From Telopea speciosissima (lineage: Eukaryota; Streptophyta; Magnoliopsida; Proteales; Proteaceae): a stretch of DNA of 64,000 nt. The stretch is from contig NC_057925.1 of assembly GCF_018873765.1 (NCBI RefSeq), positions 20,161,568-20,225,567 on the forward strand. The letters run 5' to 3'. The translations under genes were made by a program, and so were the position numbers. Shown here piece after piece: positions 57,009-64,000 of this stretch (positions within the stretch are counted from its first letter, which is position 1; each line of letters begins with the position of its first letter). The notes under the pieces are model-generated. The model ran no database searches and was not told where the DNA came from. It saw only the letters and a list, made by a program, of their open reading frames with translations.

Positions 57009-57725
57009 TATTAGAACCAAACATACCCAATGAGATCATAGTTGTGCAGGAGAGGGAGCAGCTGTGATCGCCAAAACAAATAGTTGTTGTTTGAAAGCTT
57101 GATGGCGATCAAATTATTGAAAGAGGGATAAGCTCCAGCAGGGAGGGGGGAGGAACCATTAACAGTGGAGGGAAGAATCGATCCTAAGGACCCCTCAATG
57201 TCCATCAGAGAAGGCATAGTGTGAACTACATTTTGAATTGAATTCTTGATGTCCAACCTCAATGTCGCTAAAGTACCCTTGAGTTTGAGGGGGCGTATTA
57301 GAACCAATCCCTCCATCAACGGAGATGATTTATCTCAAGGCATTCAATCCTCAAAGAATTAGCAAGACAATCTCCCAATCAAAGGAGATGATTTATCTCA
57401 AAGGATTCCATCCACAAAGGACCAGCAAGACTTACCTTCAATAGAAAAGGTTACCGTTGGAAGGAGAATAAGTGATAAGAATATTGGATTACTTATGACA
57501 CCTCTTGCTTCCTTAAATGTTCTCATGACACCTCCTACTTCCTTTAATGGAGGAACCGTTTCTCAAAAACATTGTATATTGTCCATAAATAAGGACCTAA
57601 TGCTATGGAAGAGATAATAAAGAGTATTACTATTGCCATGGATGTAGGTTTACCTTAAACTGAACCACGTTACATTATTGTGTCCTTCCTCTCTCTATCT
57701 CTATCTCTTATTTATTTTCTTATCA
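57009..57725 (+). mobile_element. Deleted copia element in the kinase fragment, with 5-bp target duplication
   Basis: CATGT flanks it on both sides (57004-57008 and 57726-57730). TATTAGAACCA occurs at its left end and again at 57296 after the polypurine tract TTGAGTTTGAGGGGGCG, so 57296-57725 is the 3' LTR while the 5' LTR is almost wholly lost. LTR features: TAAATAAGG TATA-like region (57592) and GAACCACGTTACATT (57661). Confidence 0.8.
57011..57295 (-). pseudogene. Inverted copia gag start inside the deleted element
   Basis: The minus strand reads YPSFNNLIAIKLSNNNYLFW and then RSQLLPLLHNYDLIGYV, the N-terminal gag block of plant copia elements. Its direction is opposite to the LTR next to it, so the element was rearranged as well as deleted. 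Confidence 0.7.
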
Positions 57726-57972
57726 CATGTTATCCCTGTAAAACTTCTTGGCTGCAATTTCAGTCTTTTTCCTATGGGAGCAACCCCTTGTAAACCACAC
57801 CGAATCCACCCTGCCCAAGCTTCATCTTCTCATCGAAGTTGTTGGTAGCCTTCTTCAGATCCTTAAAAGCTGAACTTCCTTGGCATTCCTGGCAAGCTCT
57901 TCAGCGACCCCAAAATGGTGGGGTCGTTCACAACCCTCCTCTTCTTCCAATACCGAACCAACATGAAAATAC

Positions 57973-58437
57973 TGTTATTGGTGAAGCTTGATTTTCGCTC
58001 CTGATGTGCCGTTGGGATCTTCGAAGGGCCATTTCGGCCTCGAAATGATCTCGGATTGCTGAAAAATGGCGTACATCCCCCTAGGGGGCTGGTTGTTGTG
58101 TTGGGCTCGTCGAGTATTTCAAAACGGTATATTTTGGGATATACATTATGTTTTGGTCCGACTCTGTTCGGTTTGGCAATTTCTGGGTCCTGGGGTATTC
58201 TTGTACTTCTTCGGGTTAAGGCTTCTTTATATAATGTTCTTATCTCGGAGAGGGCTGTATGAGAGGTTTTGTAATATTTCCAAAAGATAGTGAAATCTGT
58301 TCTATTGCTCGACCGTGGACGTAGCTTCCCATCTTGGGGGTGAACCACGTAAATCTTTGGTGTTGTGTGTTGTGTGCTTTCTTTGTTTCTCGGTTTCTTC
58401 TGCAAATCGTCATTCTGGGCCTTGTTTTCTTAACAAC
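57973..58437 (+). repeat. Solo copia LTR in the kinase transmembrane region
   Basis: It runs from TGTTATTGG to TTCTTAACA (465 bp) with TATA-like TTATATAATG (58230). The flanks AATAC and ACTAC are a 5-bp target duplication with one mismatch. Its last 290 bases match 44728-45018. Confidence 0.82.
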
Positions 58438-58929
58438 TACCAGTCCCCAACAATGCCAAAACCGGCACTCCGACCCCGAATAAGATCTTCAATTCAACCA
58501 CATTAGAATTCTCTTTTTAGGGAACCCCTCCATTGATAGATCTCATTTGAGCATACAGTTTAGCTGCGCCTTCTCACCCATGGATGCCGAGAACCCCATG
58601 TATGAGTACTGACTCACATAATTCTTCTTGATATTTATCTTCTGTTACGAGTATATCTAAGGAAGGAGTACATGGAAGGTTTTCTAAAGTAACTTATTTC
58701 TTATAGAGTGAAGTGGGTTGTTTGGTTTTACGTATTTGTAGAGGTAGTTATCTGTAGGTTTGAATTTAAGAGTCCAAGTTGTTTTGAAGTTGAATTGCTA
58801 GAGTCCAAGTTTGTGAGGAGCACATCTTACTCCTACTTCTCTGTAATTGAACGTTGGAAGACATTGGATACCTAAATTCTACCAATAAGAGAAAAGCTAT
58901 TGATGAGTCATAAATCTCCTAACCAACCA

Positions 58930-59870
58930 GAGGTCACCACGTGGATGTGTTGAGACCAAATCCCAGGTCCGAGCCGAGCCGTCCAAGGTCGGGCCGAACC
59001 ATTCACCCAGAGAGAGGCTGCACTTTATTTCCGGCTTGGTCGAGCACCGAGGCCGAACACTTAGCCCGTCGCGAACTGGGCCGAGCACCTAGTGCGCAGT
59101 GCTACACCAAGTGCAGAGCGAGGAAGTGATCTCCCCAACATGGCCAAGTTCCATGGCCGAGGCTCGGGCCTGCCGAGCCCTGAGCCGAGCCCAGACAGGT
59201 CGGCCCAAGATAGAGCTCCATGACTCGATCAAGCTCCCACATGACCAGGGGAAACTCCCATGCCGCATACGCCGAGGCCAAGGCTGAGCGCTTAGGCCAC
59301 GGCCGCCCAAGGCCGAGTACTGAGGCCACGGCTGCCCGAGACTGAGCACCGAGGCCATGCCCTCCCAAGGCCGAGCACCCCTCCCAAGGCCGAGCACCGA
59401 GGCCACGGCCACCTGAGGCCGAGCCCTCCACAGAAGCTACCATAACGCCCCACCAGGGATCACGGTGCCACGACAGCACAGCCCGAGAATCACAGGATAA
59501 GGATCGAGCCACGATCCCACGAGACTCTGAATCGCTCTCCAATAAGGACTCTTACCTTAGTGAGAGTCCGATCCCAAAAATAACTCTCCACTCCGCCCCG
59601 CGCGGAAGAGCCCTACCAACAAAGGACTCTTACCATGCAAGGACTCCTCCACCTACCTCACCTCATTCTATAAATACTCAGGTATGGAGCTCAAACTCTC
59701 AGATCACTTTTTACTAAGCTGTTACGCTGTTGCACTGGAGACCTGACTTGAGCGTTGGAGAATCCTTGGTCGAAGCCACACCGGCTCTCTTGCGCTCACT
59801 CGGTTTTTTACAGGCTCATCCGTGGGTGAACCGGGCATCGGAGGTTTTCACACACAACAACTATCAGAAG
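58930..59870 (+). mobile_element. GC-rich LTR remnant (probably Ty3/gypsy solo LTR)
   Basis: It is GC-rich sequence of GGCCGAG words, with TATAAATACTCAGG (59671), followed by ACTTGAGCGTTGGAGAATCC and GGTGAACCGGGCATCGGAGG, typical of the R/U5 end of plant gypsy LTRs. No internal domain or second LTR was seen. Limits are approximate and no target duplication was found. Confidence 0.6.
59270..59430 (+). repeat. GC-rich imperfect minisatellite in the LTR remnant
   Basis: Units of the type GCCGAGCACCGAGGCCACGG of about 20-27 bp repeat five or six times. Long open frames on both strands here (such as 59542-59102) come from this composition. Confidence 0.65.
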
Positions 59871-60239
59871 AGGTAGCATTTGAAATCCAATCATCACTTA
59901 CATGTTAAGCCAAGGGCGTGGTTTCCTCAAATCAAACCAACTCTGATTCATCTTGTTATTCCCTGTTAAACCTCCTGTCTCAATCCATTTACGATAGGTA
60001 CGTCCCGGACCAAGAGGAACTCTCCTCAGTACGTACCATCTTCTCACTAAATGTGTTCGTATTCACAATGCATATTAGTTTTGTGGCCAAAATGATGATG
60101 AACGTGTTCATAATGCACTTTGGCGTCTTCTCACTGAGGCCAAAATATCCAATTCCATTGACGAGTTTTTGCTGCTATTGTTATGCGATGAAGATGATGA
60201 TGAAGGCGAAGAAACTTCCTAGAGATTGAATGGTTTGGG
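59871..60239. other. Interior of the Pack-type candidate, unassigned
   Basis: An open frame (59918-60229) shows no recognisable domain. It may be part of captured sequence. Confidence 0.3.
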
Positions 60240-60577
60240 GAGAGAGAGAGAGAGAGAGTTTACCGGAGGAGTAGCAACAGTGACCGGAGAGCAAGGGTGG
60301 AAGGTCGAGGAGACGGCGATCGGAGAGTGGGGGTCAAGGAGATAGCAACGGTGAGGAGATAGTCAAGGTATTTTTGTCTTCCAAACTTTAAATTTGGGCA
60401 ATTTGGTCCTAAAAAAGGCTTGGGTGAGTATTGAGGTTTAAAACTTAACCGCAGTTAGTTTGAAAGACTAATTTACAAGCTTTCAATAGATGAGGGGGTG
60501 TGTTTGAAAGGTTTTAAAGAGGAGGGGGTGTACATGAAAGCAAGCCGTAGTTGAGGGGGTGTCCCTGTATTTTCACC
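60240..60577 (-). repeat. Right terminal inverted repeat of the Pack-type candidate
   Basis: In complement it starts GGTGAAAATACAGGGACACC and includes GACCAAATTGCCC and CGTTGCTATCTCCTTGACCC, paralleling the left arm. It begins after an AG microsatellite (60241-60258). Confidence 0.55.
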
Positions 60578-60593
60578 TATACATTCACCGAAA

Positions 60594-60754
60594 ATTATCT
60601 TCTGTAATTCTCTGCACTGTCTATTTCTCCAAGTCCCTTTAATAGGGGGTGAATTCCACCCGAGCAGTGTGTTTGGGCAAGGGGTAGGGTGGTCATTTCC
60701 GCCCCTTGTGAGAGGAATTTAAAGAAATAGACAAGCAGGGAATTATAGGTGATA
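60594..60754 (+). mobile_element. MITE, family M1 (second copy)
   Basis: The ends are TTATCTTCTGTAATTCTCTG and the complement TTATCACCTATAATTCCCTG. The core has CACCCGAGCAGTGTGTTTGG and GGGTAGGGTGGTCATT. Confidence 0.78.
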
Positions 60755-60956
60755 AAGACCATACACTTATGCTCCATACTTGCTAGTAGAATGTGATGGA
60801 TAATCGAAAACCATTATAGATCTGTTTGATTATCTTGGCTTTGACCCTTATTTTGAATATTGGTTATGACCACTGGTTCAACCTAATATCACATGTGACT
60901 CTAACAACTTTTTTGACGGTCAAAAGACTGCTTAGCGGTTGCACATGCACAGAAAA

Positions 60957-61102
60957 ATATCTCTTGCGATTCCCTGACCGGTACAATTCCTCTAGTGCCT
61001 CTAATAAGAGGGAGGCGGACCCCACCCGGGCAGAGTGTTCGGTCAAGGGTGGAATGGTCATTTTGTCCCCCCTTGTTAGGGAACCACAGGTGATAAAGAT
61101 CC
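60957..61102 (+). mobile_element. MITE, family M1 (third copy)
   Basis: The ends are TATCTCTTGCGATTCCCTGA and the complement TATCACCTGTGGTTCCCTAA. The core has CACCCGGGCAGAGTGTTCGG and GAATGGTCATTTTG. It lies about 200 bp from the second copy in the same direction. Confidence 0.75.
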
Positions 61103-61315
61103 CACATGCACAGAATAATGGTTCAGCTTTATCCCCCCCCCCCCCCCCAAAAAAAAATAAATAAATAAATAAAAACTTCTTCAACTAGTTTCTTCAGGGT
61201 GTCAAATTTGTATCAAACCGAAATTGGAACCAAACTAAATAAGCCAAACTAACCGAATTGATTAAAATTTGCTTCAGCTTGAGTATCGAATTTTAAATAC
61301 AGGGAGAAAAAACGC

Positions 61316-61487
61316 CATCTGGTTGTGTGCAGTGCATAGCCCCTACACCTAGACACAGGGCTATGCAAAATGACCGTCGCATCCCCATGAAAAGTGGAAA
61401 ACCCCGAGGGCACAACAGTCATTTTGTACGACCAGTGTCTGGGTGGGCCACACGCTGCACAACACCAAGTAGCATGCTCTTTCCATT
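61316..61487. mobile_element. MITE-like element, possibly family M2
   Basis: Inverted ends around CTGGTTGTGTGCAG and the complement TTGGTGTTGTGCAG, with GCAAAATGACC inside, as in the two M2 copies. The terminal GCTAACC is changed, so the assignment is tentative. Confidence 0.45.
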
Positions 61488-62305
61488 AATATCTTATAGT
61501 ATAAAAAGACATTATAATACTAATATATTTTAGTATATTATTATTAGATCTTATAAGGGAAATTTTCACTTACCTCCCCTAAGGTATCACATAATTACAA
61601 AAACACTCCTCAGTTTTAGAAAATTCTGCATGCTTCCTTGAGGTTCTTAAAAGTTAACATATGCCCCCATTGTGTTAGTGTAGACAGTAGGACTAACAAT
61701 CTTAAAAACAAGGGCTGAACTGACAAAAATGCCCTTGTAAGAAAAAAAAAAACCTACAACTCATCTTCTCCAAATTGATTGGGGACAATAGATTGGGGAC
61801 AATAAGTTGTAAGTATCCTTGTAGGGAACACCATGAAAGCCTATAAGACACATTAAGCATTGGAAGTGGTAGTGCTCTTACAGCTCTTGGCTTGGGACAA
61901 AGCATATCTGACCCAATTCAGGGCCGGATTGAACAAACCATATGGTTCTGACCTGGTTTCATACGCAATTCTTTGTATTCCACGCAGAGACTGGGGAGTC
62001 GGGTGAAGGCACAAGGGATGTAACCCAGAAGGCACATGAGGAACAAGGAGGGACAGAGAGTGTAGGCGAGCTATTAGGAGCTGTGGGCGAAACCGTAGCT
62101 GAAATTGCACAACTATAGGAGTTTATATGGGTGTTTAGGTTTTTCACTCTCTTGAGCCAAGCATGTCTCTTATTGAAATGGGCCATTGAGTACATAGGAT
62201 TTAGATTTCATAGATTTTGTCTAATTTAGTCATAAATTGTATATAGCCCAACATGCTAAAAACTGTTTTAACTAGCGTTTTGGTATTCAAACCGATTAAG
62301 ACCTG
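61488..62305. other. Stretch without recognisable genes
   Basis: Contains the phrase ACAAAAATGCCCTTGTAAG near 61730, common in plant non-coding repeats, and short open frames on the minus strand with no family resemblance. Confidence 0.4.
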
Positions 62306-62352
62306 ATACCGATTAATAATGGGAACGAAACCATCCCATTATTAATCGGTAT
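62306..62352. repeat. Perfect 19-bp palindrome with a 9-base loop
   Basis: ATACCGATTAATAATGGGA at 62306-62324 and its exact complement at 62334-62352. Confidence 0.85.
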
Positions 62353-62554
62353 TGAGTCCAATGTTTGGAATAAATCAATAAAGTGGAACGTTTCTGGTCT
62401 TGGTTCCAAAAAGGTAGATCCATCTAACCTGAACCGTCCCAATCCTGAACCACAAATTCTATTGGCATTGGAGTGAAGTAAAATCCAATAATAAAATCCA
62501 TATTCTATTTTTTACCCTTCTTATCTATGTGAAAATGACTATATAAATTAAGAC

Positions 62555-62888
62555 CTTTTTTCACTAAAAGGTCATGTATATTAAAAAAAACAAAAAGGAT
62601 AGTACAAACAAACTGGACATCTCCAGAAAAACCAACAAAAACACTGTATATATAATCAAACCCCCACCTACGGCATTGCCATCAGCAGGGGATCAAAAAG
62701 CAACCAAACAAAAACAAAGACAAGAAACAAAACACATTATTGCCATTGGAATCTTGGTCTTCCCTGAGCATCACACTTGAGCTCCTTTACAACCGAAGTT
62801 GGCCAAACATCAATAGGAATCAAAAGTTCAAATTTGGTAGCCGATTTAGTCAGAAAATCAGCTGCCATCGGATTAGTTTCACGAAAGC
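62555..62888 (-). mobile_element. LINE 3' end remnant
   Basis: The minus strand reads CFRETNPMAADFLTKSATKF, then the end of an RNase H-like domain and a short tail, with T runs near 62554. The upstream part is cut by the LTR that begins near 62891. Confidence 0.5.
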
Positions 62889-62890
62889 AA

Positions 62891-64000
62891 TGTGTTGGGG
62901 TAAAATCCACACATCACCTTATATGGTTTTGATGATAACAAATAAGTTAGTTGAACTAACTTGTGTTATATTGTATAGAGACCTTACAACAAATAAAGCA
63001 TCAAGTAAGGGGGAGTTTATACAAACTTGTTGAACCAAGACAAAGTATCAAAGAATGGTGTGAAGAAAAAGACTGAGAAAAGGACTAGGTTCAAAGACCA
63101 TGTTTAAGCATCTCAAATACAAGAGCTTTTAAAAGCATGTGTTCAATGTTTTTGTTTTAAGATGTAGTTAAAGTTTAAGTCCATTTGTAATGCACACACT
63201 CACGCATGCATACATGTAGAGTGACCCTAGGAGGTGTTTTTACATGGACCTAACCCAAGCAAATGGCCCCACACTTGTCCAAACATGGACTTAGCCATTT
63301 TCAGCAAAATCAGCTGATCCGGCATATCGAATCCGAATCCGGCATGCCAAATCCATCTTGACATGTTTGTTTGCAATCTCAGGGTTTGCTCACAAAGAGC
63401 AACCGGAATGTGCTACATCTGATCCGGCATAACGAATTGAGAATCCAGCATGCCGAATCAGATCCAGCATACCAAATTGCAATATGTCTGTTGGGAATTA
63501 GCCGTTTGACAACGGATAGATTCCATGATCTAGCATACCGAATTGGGAAACGGCAAACCGGATTAGGACAGAATTATATCCTAAAATGGCAATGAACCTT
63601 AGATGCTTTGAGCACCTTTGCCTATAAATAGGTAAGCTCATTTGGACTAATGACAATCAATTAAGACTAATCAAAGCATCGCAAAGGCATTCGAATTTGA
63701 ACATTCAAAGTGTTGAAGCATTCATTCATCAAAGCATTCAAGTTCACTTCCCTGTCTACCTAATTATATTCACTTAGCATTGAAGCTTCAAAGTGGAAGT
63801 TAGCTACACATTCACTAAGGTTGAGGTAATCCTTACTTAGTAAAGCTTTCTTTATTATATGTTGTGAGTCCTCTTGCTCGAAATCAAGAGTAGTTAATTG
63901 TGTTGAGTCCTCTTGCTCGTCAATCAAGAGTAGTTGGTGGTGTGAGTTCTTTTGCTCCTAATCAAGAGTTGTACGAGTTCTCTTGCTCATTCTCAAGATT
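62891..64000 (+). mobile_element. LTR of a copia element (SIRE-like), running off the window
   Basis: It begins near TGTGTTGGGGTAAAATCC, followed by TGGTTTTGATGATAACAAAT, a phrase typical of SIRE-type copia LTRs. It contains CCTATAAATAGG (63621-63632) as TATA-like box, a block of CCGGCATACCGAAT-like words (63315-63565) and a terminal 40-bp repeat array. The far end is outside the window. Confidence 0.6.
63862..64000 (+). repeat. Imperfect tandem repeat at the window end (period about 40 bp)
   Basis: Three to four units of GTGAGTCCTCTTGCTC plus ATCAAGAGTAGTT follow each other, with the last cut by the window. Confidence 0.8.

Larger units (their letters stand above)
56953..58655 (-). pseudogene. 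L-type lectin receptor kinase fragment (captured, broken)
   Basis: On the minus strand, from 58655 down: lectin-domain end (NYVSQYSYMGFSASMGEK then AQLNCMLK), transmembrane helix (ELKILFGVGVPVLALLGTGS), basic stop-transfer RYWKKRR, then [21 protein letters not shown]-loop [13 protein letters not shown], the VAVKK-like lysine in EIAAKKFYRDNM, and QGIDDFLWELTAINRLK, where it stops. Catalytic loop, activation loop and C-lobe are absent. TGA at 58543-58545 stands where Trp is usual, and there is a frame change near 58510. Two copia insertions split it; across each, with one target copy, the reading continues, so they came after the fragment was in place. Confidence 0.85.
56686..60577. mobile_element. 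Pack-type TIR transposon candidate carrying a receptor-kinase fragment
   Basis: The outer ends are inverted repeats: GGTGAAAATATATGGATACC at 56686 and the complement GGTGAAAATACAGGGACACC at the right end, both followed by CCCTCAACTA. Weaker inverted similarity continues inward for about 270-330 bp, e.g. CTGCTATCTCCTCGAACCCC near 56925 against the complement of text near 60330. Long TIRs around a host gene fragment are the hallmark of Pack-MULEs. No 9-bp target duplication is evident, so the superfamily is an inference. Later insertions: 57009-57725, 57973-58437 and the LTR at 58930-59870. Confidence 0.6.

Noticed and set aside
57863-58405. Minus-strand 180-codon frame as one protein
   Set aside because: It runs across the boundary of the solo LTR; only its C-terminal part (the kinase fragment) has meaning.
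58897-59542. Several long open frames on both strands
   Set aside because: They lie in GC-rich repeated LTR sequence, where stop codons are rare, and show no domain.
61327-61533. Open frame in the M2-like element
   Set aside because: It lies wholly inside a non-coding MITE-like repeat.
1-64000. CRISPR arrays, tRNA or rRNA genes, bacterial operons
   Set aside because: None of the needed repeat-spacer patterns, cloverleaf motifs or rRNA sequence was seen; the window is plant nuclear DNA.

Overview
The window is nuclear DNA from a flowering plant. Multi-exon plant genes with GT-AG introns (a FIS1 mitochondrial fission factor and three annexins) sit in AT-rich sequence packed with plant transposons: Ty1/copia and Ty3/gypsy LTR elements, L1-type and RTE-type LINEs, hAT-like elements and several MITE families. 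I cannot name the species. No bacterial-style operon, CRISPR array, rRNA or tRNA was seen.

Layout. 1-5916: a degraded minus-strand copia element cut by the left window edge. 5921-6080: an RTE LINE tail. 6488-10239: exons 2 to last of FIS1 (+); its first exon is not in the window, so the copia and RTE insertions probably lie in intron 1. 11717-17113: a minus-strand L1-type LINE with a 15-bp target duplication. 17400-17950: an LTR-like remnant with a 27-bp minisatellite. 19427-30202: a complete 10.8-kb gypsy element with 3-kb LTRs and a CTTTT target duplication, inserted into a 5'-truncated LINE. 33145-34773: annexin 1 (D3-like, +). 35378-38165: a degraded copia element. 42231-43919: annexin 2 (D4-like, +). 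45060-47000: LINE debris hosting a hAT-like MITE and another LINE. 50711-52746: annexin 3 (D3-like, -), an inverted paralogue of annexin 1. 53000-55900: MITEs and repeats. 56686-60577: a TIR-bounded element that looks like a Pack-type transposon carrying a broken L-type lectin receptor kinase fragment, itself hit by two copia insertions and a gypsy LTR. 60594-64000: more MITEs, a LINE tail and an LTR running off the right edge.

The 31-55 kb part is an annexin cluster shaped by inverted segmental duplication. The ancestral 5' flank of annexin 1 (18.7-19.4 kb plus 30.9-33.05 kb) has an inverted copy at 39.3-41.7 kb, and part of it recurs upstream of annexin 3. The inverted copy keeps the empty site for the LINE plus gypsy insertion, so those insertions came after the duplication. 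Likewise the annexin 3 flank keeps the sequence that the second copia element interrupts beside annexin 1. The host genes do not form a pathway: FIS1 is a tail-anchored mitochondrial/peroxisomal fission factor, and the annexins are calcium-dependent membrane-binding proteins. All identities come from reading translations and motifs by eye; no search or alignment was run.
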